Shown: piece by piece, positions 39,475-48,850 of the stretch
Layout of the letters: every line of letters starts with the position of its first letter
How positions within the stretch are numbered: the stretch's first letter is position 1
Assembly: GCF_001552175.1 (NCBI RefSeq)
Contig: NZ_BCQR01000029.1
Location: 1 to 64,000, forward strand
Origin: Actinomadura kijaniata NBRC 14229
GTDB taxonomy: Bacteria > Actinomycetota > Actinomycetes > Streptosporangiales > Streptosporangiaceae
Reading direction: 5' to 3'
Length of the DNA: 64,000 bases
Position numbers and translations under genes: made by a program
The notes under the pieces: model-generated
What the model was told of the DNA's origin: nothing
Seen by the model: only the letters and a program-made list of their open reading frames with translations
Database searches by the model: none

Positions 39475-40254
39475 TCAGAGGAGACTCAGCTGGCCTTCCC
39501 CGGCCAACGGATCCCGGTGACGCCGAAGGTGCCGCCACCGGGGCAGGTCGTCCAGGTACGACCACGACAGGCGGTGGTGCGGCGTGGGGCCGTTCTCCGC
39601 CAGCGCCTTCTGGTGGGCGGGCGACGGGTACCCGGCGCTGTCGGCGAACCCGTAGCCGGGGAACTCCGCGTCGAGGTCGGCCATCAGCCGGTCGCGGTGC
39701 ACCTTGGCCAGCACCGACGCCGCCGCCACGCTCACCGAGCGCTGGTCGGCCCTGACCTCGCAGCGGACCCGCCACGGGTGCCGCAGGAAGTCGCGGTCGC
39801 CGTCGAGGATCACCACGTCGGGCGGCTCGGGCAGCGCCTCCAGCGCGCGGACCGCCGCGCGCCGCAGCGCCTCGGTCATGCCCAGCTCGTCGATCTCCTC
39901 GGGGGAGGCGGACCCGAGGGCGTACCCGGTCAGCCAGCCGGGCAGGATCTCGGCGAACGCCTCCCGGTGCCGCCGCGTGAGCAGCTTGGAGTCGGTCAGC
40001 GCGACCGTCCGGCCGCCGCGTCCCGGCAGCCCGGGCGGCGCGCTGAGGTCGGTGACGGCCGCGCCCACCACGACCGGCCCGGCCCACGCGCCGCGCCCCA
40101 CCTCGTCGAGCCCGGCGATGCGCGGCGGGCGGCCGTCCGGCGTGGGCAGCGCGGCGCGCAGCTCCTCCTCGATGGCGTATCCCGCCGCGCGCGGGTCGGC
40201 GTCGGGCTCGGCGGGACGGGACGCGGCGGTCAGTCCGGGCAGGGCGTCGGTCAA
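39475..40254 (-). CDS. rnhB: Ribonuclease HII
   Basis: 259 residues. The family signature [20 protein letters not shown] holds catalytic Asp50 and Glu51; Asp151 (VVILDGD) is the third metal ligand. [14 protein letters not shown] and the [15 protein letters not shown] region complete the fold. It cuts the RNA strand of RNA/DNA hybrids and removes misincorporated ribonucleotides. The TTG start at 40254 overlaps the stop of the upstream dehalogenase (TTGA), and GGAGA lies five bases before it, so it is coupled to that gene. It is the last gene of a CDF-dehalogenase-rnhB operon, a gene order I do not recognise from other genomes. Confidence 0.95.
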   Translation of the reverse strand: MTDALPGLTAASRPAEPDADPRAAGYAIEEELRAALPTPDGRPPRIAGLDEVGRGAWAGPVVVGAAVTDLSAPPGLPGRGGRTVALTDSKLLTRRHREAFAEILPGWLTGYALGSASPEEIDELGMTEALRRAAVRALEALPEPPDVVILDGDRDFLRHPWRVRCEVRADQRSVSVAAASVLAKVHRDRLMADLDAEFPGYGFADSAGYPSPAHQKALAENGPTPHHRLSWSYLDDLPRWRHLRRHRDPLAGEGQLSLL

Positions 40255-41174
40255 GGGGTCTCCTGGACGAAGCGGGCGATCTCGCGGCCGAGCCGCTCCC
40301 CGTCGTCCTCCTGGAGGAAGTGCCCGGCCCCCTCGATCGTAGGGTGCCGCACGCCCGCCGCACCCGGAACCAGGTCCCGGAACAGCGGCGCCATCGGTCC
40401 CGTGATCGGGTCGGAGTCACCGAACGCCACCAGGAACGGCCTGTCCCAGGCCCGCAGCAGGTCCCAGGCGTCGCGGTTGGGCTGGGCCTGCGGGTCGTCG
40501 GGGTCGGCGGGCACCAGTCCCGGCATGGCGCGCGGCCCGGCCTTGAACGACTCGTCGGGGAACGGCGCGTCGTAGGCGGCCCGCACCGCCGCGTCCAGTG
40601 TCGTGCGGCACCCCGACTGGACGCCGCGCGCGACGTCGAACACGGGCGAGGTCCGCACCGCCTCCCGGAACCTCAGCCACGTCTCGGGCATGGGGAAGTC
40701 TCCGGTCGGCAGCCCGGTGTTGGCGGCGACGAACCGCGCGAACCGTTCGGGGTGGGCGACCGCGAGCCGCAGCCCGATCAGCCCGCCCCAGTCCTGCCCG
40801 ACGAACGTGACCCCGCGCAGGTCCAGCGCGTCGAACAGCAGCGCCCGCGTCCACTCGATGTGCCGCGCGTAGCTGTGGTCCCCGATCGCGGCGGGCTTGT
40901 CCGACCGCCCGAACCCCACCAGGTCCGGCGCGACGACCCGCAGCCCGGCGTCCGCGAGGACCCCGATGACGCGCCGGTACAGGAACGACCAGCTCGGCTC
41001 GCCGTGCAGGCAGACCACGACGGGCCCGTCCGGGGGCCCGGCCTCCACGTAGGCCATCCGCAGCGTCCCGCCCTCCTGGTCGGGAACGTCGGCGTAGCGC
41101 GGTGCGTGGGGGAAGCCGGGCAGGTCGGCGAAGCGCTCGTCGGGCGTACGCAGGATCCGCATGCCGCCCATCAT
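40251..41174 (-). CDS. Haloalkane dehalogenase-like alpha/beta hydrolase
   Basis: 307 residues, close in pattern to subfamily HLD-I. The oxyanion/halide region is [13 protein letters not shown]. The nucleophile Asp128 lies in VGQDWGGL, with Trp129 beside it as a halide-stabilising residue. FGDSDPITG supplies the acidic member (about Asp258), and [11 protein letters not shown] the catalytic His. The HGEPxW pattern (Glu, not Asn, after Gly) is typical of HLD-I. It would split carbon-halogen bonds in small haloalkanes, but many family members act on other substrates. It starts one base after the CDF stop and overlaps rnhB, so all three are co-transcribed. ATGs at 41174, 41171 and 41162 are all possible starts. 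Confidence 0.85.
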   Translation of the reverse strand: MMGGMRILRTPDERFADLPGFPHAPRYADVPDQEGGTLRMAYVEAGPPDGPVVVCLHGEPSWSFLYRRVIGVLADAGLRVVAPDLVGFGRSDKPAAIGDHSYARHIEWTRALLFDALDLRGVTFVGQDWGGLIGLRLAVAHPERFARFVAANTGLPTGDFPMPETWLRFREAVRTSPVFDVARGVQSGCRTTLDAAVRAAYDAPFPDESFKAGPRAMPGLVPADPDDPQAQPNRDAWDLLRAWDRPFLVAFGDSDPITGPMAPLFRDLVPGAAGVRHPTIEGAGHFLQEDDGERLGREIARFVQETP

Positions 41175-41175
41175 G

Positions 41176-42132
41176 TCAGTGAGCGCTTTCGGGCCCCGGG
41201 TCGGTGCGGACGTGGGTCGTCTCCAGCTCGGTGTCCTGGTAGGAGCGCGGGTCGTCGATCGGCTCCACGTGGGTGAGGACGATCGCGTGCGGAAGGCGGC
41301 CGTGGACGGCGGTCTCCACCTCCTCGGCCAGGTCGTGGCCGCGCCGCACCGTCCAGTCGCCGGGGACCAGGATGTGCATGGTCACGAACGCCAGCCGCCC
41401 CGACCGGCGGGTGCGGACCGCGTGGAAGGCGATCCGGTCGCCCGCGAAGCCCGCCAGCACGTCGTTGATGATCTTCTGTTCGTCCTCCTCCAGCGCCCGG
41501 TCCATCAGGCCCGCGCCGGAGCGGCGGACCAGGCCCGCGCCGGTCCACAGGATGTTGGCGGCCACCACCAGCGCGATGATCGGGTCGAGGACGCTCCAGC
41601 CGGTCAGCGCGACCGCGGCCACGCCGACGACCACCCCGGCCGACGTCCACACGTCGGTGATCAGGTGCCTGCCGTCGGCCTCCAGGGTGATCGACCGGTA
41701 CCGGCGGCCGCCGCGCAGCAGCAGCCACCCGACCGCCAGGTTGATCAGCGAGGCGACGATCGAGACCGCGACGCCGACGTCGACGCGTTCCAGCGGCTGG
41801 GGGTTCAGCAGGCGCTCGACGGCGCTGTAGCCGATCACCGCCGCCGCCACGAAGATCATCATGCCCTCGGCGCCCGCCGAGAAGTACTCGGCCTTGGTGT
41901 GCCCGAACGAGTGCTCCTCGTCGGCGGGCTTGGTCGCCCAGCGCAGCGCCCCCAGCGCGATCACGGCCGCGACCAGGTTCACCACCGACTCGGCGGCGTC
42001 CGACAGCAGGCCGACCGAGCCGGTCAGCAGCCAGGCGACGGTCTTCAGCGCGATCGTCGCGACGGCGGCCGCGACCGCCAGCCACAGCAGCCGGAACATG
42101 CGCCGTTCGGTGAGCGCGTCGGTGGTGTCCAC
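41176..42132 (-). CDS. Cation diffusion facilitator family transporter
   Basis: 318 residues. Six membrane helices fill about residues 14-205; SVGLLSDAAESVVNLVAAV and EADGRHLITDVWTSAGVVVG carry the acidic/His ligands of the transport site in helices 2 and 5. The C-terminal cytoplasmic domain (about 210-300, ending with a His-rich LTHVEPIDD) is the CDF dimer domain. It exports Zn2+, Fe2+, Co2+ or similar ions in exchange for protons; the metal cannot be assigned. ATG 42132 faces the divergent CbbX gene with a 120-bp gap. It is the first gene of a tight operon with the dehalogenase and rnhB. Confidence 0.9.
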   Translation of the reverse strand: MDTTDALTERRMFRLLWLAVAAAVATIALKTVAWLLTGSVGLLSDAAESVVNLVAAVIALGALRWATKPADEEHSFGHTKAEYFSAGAEGMMIFVAAAVIGYSAVERLLNPQPLERVDVGVAVSIVASLINLAVGWLLLRGGRRYRSITLEADGRHLITDVWTSAGVVVGVAAVALTGWSVLDPIIALVVAANILWTGAGLVRRSGAGLMDRALEEDEQKIINDVLAGFAGDRIAFHAVRTRRSGRLAFVTMHILVPGDWTVRRGHDLAEEVETAVHGRLPHAIVLTHVEPIDDPRSYQDTELETTHVRTDPGPESAH

Positions 42133-42252
42133 CTTTCCAGCATGACCGATTAGGGGTTTTTGGACGCGAGGAGGGGGCGGGGAGCGCGACGCCGCCGACG
42201 AACCGGGACCGGGGAGTGCCGTTCCGGCGGGTCCTGCGATTTACTCGGCTTG

Positions 42253-44706
42253 ATGGCTGAGTTCGGCGGCTCCCCCTCTCGCCCGGCCGTGACGACCGCG
42301 GCGCGGGATCTGTTCGAGCGCCTGCGCTGCCGGTACTTCCAGATCCCGCCGGGACTGCGGTTCCTGGGCGGGGTCGTGCTGGCCGCGGCCGTGCTGGCGG
42401 TGACGGTCGCGCTGGGCGGGCCCGTCCCGGCGGTCGCGGCGGTCACGCTGGTCCTGCTGGTGGTGGCGCACCTGACGCTGCGGTCCCCGGCGGGGATGGC
42501 GGTCGTGGCGATGGTGCCGGTGTGGCTGGCGGCGTCGGTCCTGCTGGGGCGGCTGTATCCGTCCGGCGGCGCGTTCTACGGCGACGAGTCGGCATGGCTG
42601 GCGGTGCTGGTGTTCCCGGTGGCGTTCCTGGCGCTGCGGATGCGCGGATACGCGCCGTGGCGGACGGTGCTGCTGGCGTTGCTGGCGGCCGGGGCGGCGG
42701 CCGCGGCGACCGCGCCGGCCTGGCCGGACCCGCACGTCGCGCCCGCCTGGCTGGCCGCGGCGGCGGTGCTGGCCTACCGCTGGGCGCGGGCGCGCGACAC
42801 GGTGCCCGCCGAGGCGTACGAGACCGGCTGGGTGCAGGAGCAGGCGAACCCCGGAGGGAACGGCATGGCGGTGCCCGGCAGACCCCCGGCCGAACGGGGC
42901 CGGCGCGCGTCCGACGACGCCCCCGAGCCGCAGCCCGCCCCGCCCGCCGTCCCCGAGCCCGCGACCGCCGAGCCCGAGCCGCGCCCGTCGGTGAGCGACG
43001 CGCTCGCCGAGCTGGAGGAGATGATCGGGCTGGAGCCGGTCAAGCGGCAGGTCCGCTCGATCGCGGCGTCCATCGAGGCGGCGCACCTGCGGGCCGCCGC
43101 CGGGGTGCCGACCGAGAAGCCGATGCGGCACTTCGTGTTCGTCGGGCCGCCGGGCACCGGCAAGACCACCGTGGCCCGCGTGCTGGCGAAGATCTTCTAC
43201 GCGTTCGGGCTGCTGCCGACACCGAACGTGGTGGAGGCGCACCGCGCGGACCTGGTCGGGGAGTTCCTCGGCGCCACCGCGCTCAAGACGAACCGGCTGA
43301 TCGACTCGGCGCTCGGCGGAGTGCTGTTCGTGGACGAGGCGTACGCGCTGGTCAACGCCGCCGAGGGGCAGCCGGACCGGTTCGGCGACGAGGCGGTGCA
43401 GACGCTGCTGAAACGCGCCGAGGACGACCGCGACAACCTGGTGGTCATCCTGGCCGGGTACGAGCCGCAGATGGCCGGGCTGCTGGACTCCAACCCGGGG
43501 CTGGCCTCGCGGTTCGGCACCCGCGTGCACTTCCCGTCCTACCGGCCCGACGAGCTGCTCCGGATCGCCGAGTACCACGTCGCGCAGCGCGAGGACCGTC
43601 TCGACGAGGACGCGCGCCGCCGCCTGACCGACCGGTTCGCCGAGGTGACCCGCCGGGGCGTCGTGGACGAGCTGGGCAACGGCCGGTTCGTGCGCTCGCT
43701 CACCGAGGCCGCCGCCCGCGCCCGCGACGTCCGGGTCGTCGGGGGCGCGGCGGGGCGGACGCCGTCGGCCGAGGACCTGGTGACGCTGCGGGCCGAGGAC
43801 GTCGACACCGCGTTCGCCGAGGTCACCGAGCGGTACCGGGGGTACGCCGAGACCCCGACGCTGGACGAGGCGCTCGGCGCGCTCGACGCGATGATCGGGC
43901 TGGCGCCGGTGAAGCGCCAGGTCCGCGAGATCGCCGCCCAGCTCCAGGTCGCCCGGCTGCGCCAGGAGCAGGGCCTGGTGACCCGCCCGCCGACCCGCCA
44001 CTTCGTGTTCGCCGGGCCGCCCGGCACCGGCAAGACGACCGTGGCGCGCGTGCTGGGCAGCGTGTTCGCCGCGCTGGGCCTGCTGGCGCGGCCCTCGGTC
44101 GTGGAGGCCCAGCGCGCCGACCTGGTGGGCGAGCACCTCGGCTCCACCGCCCTCAAGACGAACCGGCTGGTCGACTCGGCGCTCGGCGGGGTGCTGTTCG
44201 TGGACGAGGCGTACGCGCTCGACAATCCCGGTTACGGCGGCGGCGACGCGTTCGGCATGGAGGCGGTGCAGACGCTGCTGAAACGCGCCGAGGACGACCG
44301 CGACCGCCTGGTGGTGGTGCTGGCGGGCTACCCCGGCGACATGGACCGCTTCCTGTCGAGCAACCCCGGCCTGGCGTCCCGGTTCGACGTCCGCGTGGAC
44401 TTCCCGTCCTACGGCCCCGACGAGCTCCTCCAGATCGCCCAGCTCATCGCCGAGGAGAGCGGCGACCGCTGGGAGGAACGCGCGCTGGACGACCTCGCCC
44501 TGGTCTTCCAGCACGTCGTCGGCCAGGGCCGCGTCGACGAGCTCGGCAACGGCCGGTTCGCGCGCTCCCTCTACGAGAAGGCGTGCGCCTGCCGGGCCCT
44601 GCGCGCCGCCGCCCTGGGCCCGGCGGCGACGGCCGAGGACCTGACGACGCTGACGGTGCGGGACGTACGCGAGGCGGTGCGGGGCATGGCTCATCGCCTC
44701 GGCTGA
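42253..44706 (+). CDS. Membrane-anchored protein with two CbbX-type AAA domains
   Basis: 817 residues. The N-terminal third (about 35-195) has five or six hydrophobic helices such as [19 protein letters not shown] and [17 protein letters not shown] Pro/Glu-rich linker follows, then two CbbX/CfxQ AAA modules. Walker [10 protein letters not shown] lies at about residues 298 and 587, and Walker [12 protein letters not shown] lies at about 356 and 646; both keep the conserved acidic pair and LASRF arginine region. Family relatives include Rubisco activase CbbX, SpoVK and EccA of type VII secretion. The substrate is not apparent; no esx genes are nearby. ATG 42253 has no clear ribosome site. A membrane anchor plus duplicated AAA ring suggests remodelling of a membrane complex. 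Confidence 0.84.
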   Translation: MAEFGGSPSRPAVTTAARDLFERLRCRYFQIPPGLRFLGGVVLAAAVLAVTVALGGPVPAVAAVTLVLLVVAHLTLRSPAGMAVVAMVPVWLAASVLLGRLYPSGGAFYGDESAWLAVLVFPVAFLALRMRGYAPWRTVLLALLAAGAAAAATAPAWPDPHVAPAWLAAAAVLAYRWARARDTVPAEAYETGWVQEQANPGGNGMAVPGRPPAERGRRASDDAPEPQPAPPAVPEPATAEPEPRPSVSDALAELEEMIGLEPVKRQVRSIAASIEAAHLRAAAGVPTEKPMRHFVFVGPPGTGKTTVARVLAKIFYAFGLLPTPNVVEAHRADLVGEFLGATALKTNRLIDSALGGVLFVDEAYALVNAAEGQPDRFGDEAVQTLLKRAEDDRDNLVVILAGYEPQMAGLLDSNPGLASRFGTRVHFPSYRPDELLRIAEYHVAQREDRLDEDARRRLTDRFAEVTRRGVVDELGNGRFVRSLTEAAARARDVRVVGGAAGRTPSAEDLVTLRAEDVDTAFAEVTERYRGYAETPTLDEALGALDAMIGLAPVKRQVREIAAQLQVARLRQEQGLVTRPPTRHFVFAGPPGTGKTTVARVLGSVFAALGLLARPSVVEAQRADLVGEHLGSTALKTNRLVDSALGGVLFVDEAYALDNPGYGGGDAFGMEAVQTLLKRAEDDRDRLVVVLAGYPGDMDRFLSSNPGLASRFDVRVDFPSYGPDELLQIAQLIAEESGDRWEERALDDLALVFQHVVGQGRVDELGNGRFARSLYEKACACRALRAAALGPAATAEDLTTLTVRDVREAVRGMAHRLG

Positions 44707-44746
44707 GCCCTCCCGAACTGTCGGACCCCTGCGGTTGAATGCCGCC

Positions 44747-45811
44747 ATGGACTCGGTGACCTGGCCCCAGGTGCTCGCGTGGCGCTCGCGGCGGCAGTAC
44801 CTCGAACGACCCGCCGACGCCTCCGCGCTCGCCATCACCCGCCGCCTGGCGGGCGTCCAGGCGCAGGTCGCCTCGGCCGCCGAGCTGTCGATCGCGATAC
44901 GCCGGTCCGCCCCCGACCCGGACGAGGTCCCCCGCGCGCTCTGGCGCGACCGGACGCTGGTCCGGACGTGGGCGATGCGCGGCACCCTCCACCTGCTCCC
45001 CGCCGACGAGGCGGGCGCGTACCTGCGGCTGTCGAGCGTGGTCCGCCACTGGGAGAAGCCCAGCTGGCAGAAGCTGGCCAACGCGACCCCGGCCGACCTG
45101 GAGGCCATCGCCGCCGCCGCGACCGCCGCCCTCTCCGGCGGCGCCGCGCTCACCCGCGAGGAGCTGGCCGCCGCCATCATCGAGGAGACCGGCTCGGCGC
45201 ACCTGGCCGAGGCGCTGGGCTCGGGCTGGGGGACGCTGCTCAAGCCGCTGGCGTGGTGGGGCGTGCTGTGCCACGGGCCGTCGCAGGGCACGCGGGTGAC
45301 GTTCACCGCCCCGCCCTACACGCTGCCGGACGTGGAGGACGCCGCCCGGACGGTGCTGCGCGCGTTCCTCGGCGCGCACGGCCCCGCGACCCCCGACACG
45401 TTCGACAACTGGCTCATGCGGAAGATGAACCGCAAGAAGGACGTGCGGGGGTGGTTCGAGGCCCTCGCCGACGAGTTGACCACCCTCGACGTCGAGGGCG
45501 TCCCGATGCGGGTCCTGACCGAGCACCTGGACGAGCTCCTCCACACCGAACCGACGTCCTCGGTCCGCCTGCTGGGCCCGTTCGACCACTACATCCTGGG
45601 CGCGGGCACGGGCGACCCGAACGTGGTGCCCCCCGACCGCCGCAAGGAGGTCAGCCGCACCGCGGGCTGGATCTCCCCGGTCGTCCTGCACGGGGGCAGG
45701 GTCGCCGGGGTCTGGGAGCCCGTCGGCGGCGAACCGAAGATCACCCTCTTCACGGACGTCCCCCCGGACGCCCTGGCCGCCGAGGCGGAGCGGATACGCC
45801 CGCTGCTGTGA
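44747..45811 (+). CDS. Winged-helix protein, AlkZ-like DNA glycosylase family (HTH_42)
   Basis: 354 residues. RRLAGVQAQVASAAELSIAIR gives the Q-x-Q motif (Gln38, Gln40) seen in the AlkZ family, whose Streptomyces member excises azinomycin cross-links. DRTLVRTWAMRGTLHLLPADE is the other family signature. Many genomic members have no known lesion, so damage specificity is open. The C-terminal half includes ELLHTEPTSSVRLLGPFDHYILG, and near the end is WEPVGGEPKITLF. ATG 44747 is preferred, with TTG 44735 as an alternative. No biosynthetic gene cluster is adjacent, so a general repair role is more likely than self-resistance. Confidence 0.78.
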   Translation: MDSVTWPQVLAWRSRRQYLERPADASALAITRRLAGVQAQVASAAELSIAIRRSAPDPDEVPRALWRDRTLVRTWAMRGTLHLLPADEAGAYLRLSSVVRHWEKPSWQKLANATPADLEAIAAAATAALSGGAALTREELAAAIIEETGSAHLAEALGSGWGTLLKPLAWWGVLCHGPSQGTRVTFTAPPYTLPDVEDAARTVLRAFLGAHGPATPDTFDNWLMRKMNRKKDVRGWFEALADELTTLDVEGVPMRVLTEHLDELLHTEPTSSVRLLGPFDHYILGAGTGDPNVVPPDRRKEVSRTAGWISPVVLHGGRVAGVWEPVGGEPKITLFTDVPPDALAAEAERIRPLL

Positions 45812-45814
45812 CCC

Positions 45815-45973
45815 TCAGCCCCTCCGCGAGGGCCAGTCTCCCGCCCGCCAGTCCCGGCCGTCCCGCGAGTCGGCCACCCACAGCCCGGTGAGCCCGCACA
45901 CCGCCAGAACGACGACCAACGCCAGCACTACCAACGTGCCCATGACCAGAGGATGCGCCCGTTCGCGCCACAT
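45815..45973 (-). CDS. Possible small single-pass membrane protein
   Basis: A 52-residue frame: MWRERAHPLVMG, then a strongly hydrophobic helix (TLVVLALVVVLAVCGLTGLWV), then a charged tail DSRDGRDWRAGDWPSRRG. It lies antisense in the 212-bp gap between two plus-strand genes. There is no good ribosome site. A longer frame to 46009 exists. Composition (helix with basic N-terminus and charged C-tail) looks protein-like, but a chance frame in GC-rich DNA is possible. Confidence 0.35.
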   Translation of the reverse strand: MWRERAHPLVMGTLVVLALVVVLAVCGLTGLWVADSRDGRDWRAGDWPSRRG

Positions 45974-46023
45974 TGACAGGACCAATTTCCCTTGTCCGGC
46001 GTAGACCACCGTAGGGTGCGGGT

Positions 46024-46719
46024 GTGGGCGGGCGGGACGAGGTGATCGAGTACCGGCAGGAGCGCTACCGGCCTCCCGCGGGCGCGGTGACGGTGCTGCT
46101 GGTGCGGCACGGGGCGTCGCGGGCGGCGCGGGCCGACGCGCCGTTCCCGCTGGTCGGCGGGCACGCCGACCCCGAGCTGGCGGCGGAGGGGCACCGGCAG
46201 GCCGAGCGCGTCTGCGCCCGGCTCGCCGGGGAACGCCTCGACGCCGTCTACGTGACCACGCTGCGGCGCACCGCGCAGACCGCCGCGCCGCTGGTCCGGC
46301 GGCTCGGGATCGAGCCGCGCGTGGAGGCCGACCTGCGCGAGGTGCACCTCGGGGCCTGGGAGGGCGGCCTGTTCCGGAGGATGGTCGCCGAGGACGCCCC
46401 CGAGGCGCGGCGGCTGTGGGCCGAGGAACGCTGGGACGTCATCCCGGGCGCGGAGTCGAACGAGGCGCTGGCCGCGCGGGTGCGGCGCGGGATCGACCGG
46501 ATCGCCGCCGCGCATCCGGGCGGACGCGTCGCGGTCTTCACCCACGGCGGCGTGATCGCCCAGGCGCTGTCGCTGGCCGCCGGGGCGCGCCCGCTGGCGT
46601 TCCTCGGGACCGACAACTGCTCGATCTCGGAACTGGTCGTGATCGGCGAACGCTGGTCCGTGCGCCGCTTCAACGACACCGCCCACCTGGACGGCCCCGG
46701 GGACGGCGCCCTCACCTGA
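46024..46719 (+). CDS. Histidine phosphatase family protein
   Basis: 231 residues. The catalytic phospho-histidine lies in VLLVRHGAS (Arg28-His29-Gly30). The second His is in VAVFTHGGVIAQAL, and a conserved Arg/Glu pair lies in VTTLRRTAQTAAPLVRRL and REVHLGAWEGG. These belong to the cofactor-dependent phosphoglycerate-mutase-like superfamily. In actinobacteria this sub-type includes acid phosphatases and sugar- or nucleotide-phosphatases; no clear substrate can be given. The GTG start at 46024 is within ten bases of the promoter-like TAGGGTGCGG and may be leaderless. It converges on pxpA. Confidence 0.87.
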   Translation: MGGRDEVIEYRQERYRPPAGAVTVLLVRHGASRAARADAPFPLVGGHADPELAAEGHRQAERVCARLAGERLDAVYVTTLRRTAQTAAPLVRRLGIEPRVEADLREVHLGAWEGGLFRRMVAEDAPEARRLWAEERWDVIPGAESNEALAARVRRGIDRIAAAHPGGRVAVFTHGGVIAQALSLAAGARPLAFLGTDNCSISELVVIGERWSVRRFNDTAHLDGPGDGALT

Positions 46720-46878
46720 GGCGGAACGTCCGTGCCCGAGGCGGAACGGCCGTGCGCGGCGACTTCCGGCGCGGCATCTCCAGCGCCTCGGCGGGCACCG
46801 CCGGGCGGCCGACCGGACCAGGCGACGCTCCACCGTCCCGGCCCCCGGCGCGGCGGCCCGGCCCGTTGCGGCATGTCC

Positions 46879-47631
46879 TCAGGCGAACGGCCGCGGGGTC
46901 ACCCCCGCCGCCTCCAGGGCGGAGCGGACTGCGCGGGCCAGTTCCACCGCGCCGGGGGTGTCGCCGTGCACGCAGACCGACCGGGCGTCGAGCCTCACCA
47001 CCGAGCCGTCGACGGCGACCACCGTCCCGTCCGTCGCCATCCGCACCGCGCGCTCCACGACCGCGTCGGTGTCGTGGACCACCGCGCCCGGCTCGCGCCG
47101 CGACACCAGCCGCCCCTCGGGGGTGTAGGCGCGGTCGGCGAAGCACTCGGCCACCACCGTCAGGTCCTCGGCCGCCTCGTACACCGCCGAGCCCGGCAGC
47201 GTCAGCAGCGGCAGCGCCGGGTCGTAGGCGCGCACCGCGTCGGCCACCGCCCGCGCCTGCCCGGCGTCGCCGACGACCCGGTTGTAGAGCGCGCCGTGCG
47301 GCTTGACGTAGGCGACCCGGCCGCCCTCGGTCCGCGCGATGCCGTCCAGCGCGGCGATCTGGTACAGCACCTCGGCGGTCAGCTCGGCGGGCGCGACGTC
47401 CATCGCGCGGCGACCGAAACCGGCCAGGTCCCGGTAGGACACCTGCGCGCCGATCGTCACGCCGCGCGCGACGGCGTCCGCGCACACCCGCCGCATCGTC
47501 AGGGGGTCCCCGGCGTGGAAACCGCACGCGACGTTCGCGCTGGTCACCACCTCCAGCAACGCCTCGTCGTCGCCCAGCCGCCAGATGCCGAACCCCTCGC
47601 CGAGGTCGGCGTTGATGTCGATGACCGCCAT
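46879..47631 (-). CDS. pxpA: 5-oxoprolinase subunit A (LamB/YcsF family)
   Basis: 250 residues. The family start VIDINADLGEGFGIWRLGDDEALLE and the ANVACGFHAGDPLTMRR motif hold acidic and His residues of the PxpA fold. YVKPHGALYN is the third signature. PxpA works with PxpB and PxpC to hydrolyse 5-oxoproline (pyroglutamate) to glutamate using ATP. Here pxpB and pxpC are not visible; the upstream DUF1445 gene is a common neighbour. ATG 47631 starts 20 bp after the DUF1445 stop, so the two share a transcript. The missing partner genes may lie elsewhere in the genome. Confidence 0.9.
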   Translation of the reverse strand: MAVIDINADLGEGFGIWRLGDDEALLEVVTSANVACGFHAGDPLTMRRVCADAVARGVTIGAQVSYRDLAGFGRRAMDVAPAELTAEVLYQIAALDGIARTEGGRVAYVKPHGALYNRVVGDAGQARAVADAVRAYDPALPLLTLPGSAVYEAAEDLTVVAECFADRAYTPEGRLVSRREPGAVVHDTDAVVERAVRMATDGTVVAVDGSVVRLDARSVCVHGDTPGAVELARAVRSALEAAGVTPRPFA

Positions 47632-47651
47632 GGGACAGGTCTACCACCCGC

Positions 47652-48452
47652 TCACAGCGGCGCGTCGGGCACGGGCGGGGCGTCGGACACGTCGGTGACG
47701 AACATCCGCCCCGGCGAGTGCGTGATGGCGAACTCCGGCTTCGCCGCCAGCACCACCGCCTGCGCCGTCACCCCGCACGCCCAGAACACCGGCACGTCGC
47801 CGGGCGCGAACTCCACCGGGTCCCCGAAGTCGGGCCGCGCCAGGTCGGCGATGCCGAGCGCCGCCGGGTCGCCCACGTGCACCGGCGGCCCGTGCGTCCC
47901 CAGACGCCGCGCGCTGACCTCGACGGCGGCGTCCACCATCGCGGGCGGGACCGGCCGCATCGACACCACCAGCGGGCCCGACAGCCGCCCCGCCGGGACG
48001 CACGGCCGGTCCGTCACGTACATCGCCACGTTCCGGTCCTGGCCGATGTGCCGCACCGGGACGCCCGCCGCCGACAGCGCCGCCTCGAACCCGAAGCTGC
48101 ATCCGATGAGGAACGCCACCAGGTCGTCGCGCCAGTACCCCGTCGCGTCGGCGACCTCGGCGACCGGCGCGCCGTTCTCGTACACGCGGTAGGCGGGCAG
48201 GTCGGTGCGCAGGTCGGCGGAGGCCGCGACCTCGCGCGGGTGCGGGTCGCCGGGGTCGGTGACCTCCAGCAGCGGGCACGCGTCGGGGTTGCGCTGGACG
48301 AACAGCAGCGTGTCGAACGCCAGGTCCCGCGGCACGGCGAGCAGGTTCGCCTGCGCGTAGCCCCGGCACCATCCGCTGGTCGTCGCGGCCTGCGCGCCGG
48401 TCCGGAACAGCGCGCGGGCCTGGGTGGGGGTGAGGACGGACGGCTGTGACAT
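47652..48452 (-). CDS. DUF1445 family protein (putative hydro-lyase / D-glutamate cyclase-like)
   Basis: 266 residues. [37 protein letters not shown] is the DUF1445/YcsI N-terminal signature. [23 protein letters not shown] contains the conserved Cys, and [35 protein letters not shown] is the C-terminal signature. Family members include human D-glutamate cyclase domains and proteins linked to 5-oxoproline metabolism; this and the adjacent pxpA make a role in D-glutamate/5-oxoproline cycling reasonable. The frame extends upstream to 48821, but ATG 48452 begins the conserved part. Cytosolic. Confidence 0.86.
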   Translation of the reverse strand: MSQPSVLTPTQARALFRTGAQAATTSGWCRGYAQANLLAVPRDLAFDTLLFVQRNPDACPLLEVTDPGDPHPREVAASADLRTDLPAYRVYENGAPVAEVADATGYWRDDLVAFLIGCSFGFEAALSAAGVPVRHIGQDRNVAMYVTDRPCVPAGRLSGPLVVSMRPVPPAMVDAAVEVSARRLGTHGPPVHVGDPAALGIADLARPDFGDPVEFAPGDVPVFWACGVTAQAVVLAAKPEFAITHSPGRMFVTDVSDAPPVPDAPL

Positions 48453-48481
48453 GCCGCCCGTTATGCCCTCGAAACGAGGTC

Positions 48482-48850
48482 TTAGACGGCCTCCTCGTGC
48501 AGGTCCTCGACCTCGTCCGCCGGAGCCCACGCCTGGTACACGCCCCGGTCGAACGGCTCCAGCCCCATCCGCTCGGCGACGGGGAACCTCCCGCCGGTGT
48601 ACTCCACGCGCAGCCACCCGTCGTGCTCGCCCAGCACCACGAACGGCTCGTCGCGCCACCGGCAGTAGGTGCTCACGTACGACAGGCGCTCCACCTCGGC
48701 CGCCGGGACGACCCGCACGTGCCGCTCCGGCCCCACCTCGGCGAACCCCTCGGCGGGCCCGGACCGGTACAGCCGCACCCGCGCGCCGTCCGGGCTGGCC
48801 TCGTACTCGGCGCCGTTCCACCGCGCGTAGAACCCGTGCCGGATGCTCAT
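48482..48850 (-). CDS. Small conserved protein downstream of the TY-Chap/SseB-like gene
   Basis: 122 residues, soluble, acidic, rich in Trp/Tyr/Arg. The start [22 protein letters not shown] is followed by VRLYRS and a beta-rich middle with [41 protein letters not shown] do not recognise a named domain; the pattern looks like a small beta-barrel. Its ATG overlaps the stop of the upstream gene by four bases (ATGA), so the two are translationally coupled and probably act together. It ends 30 bases before the DUF1445 start region. Function unknown. Confidence 0.7.
   Translation of the reverse strand: MSIRHGFYARWNGAEYEASPDGARVRLYRSGPAEGFAEVGPERHVRVVPAAEVERLSYVSTYCRWRDEPFVVLGEHDGWLRVEYTGGRFPVAERMGLEPFDRGVYQAWAPADEVEDLHEEAV

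Noticed and set aside
42241-45306. A long minus-strand frame opposite the CbbX and AlkZ-like genes
   Set aside because: No domain motifs; shadow of two real genes.
46720-46878. Repeat-like GAGGCGGAACG(T/G)CCGTG pair in the gap before pxpA
   Set aside because: Only two imperfect copies 20 bases apart between converging genes; too little to call a repeat family or site.
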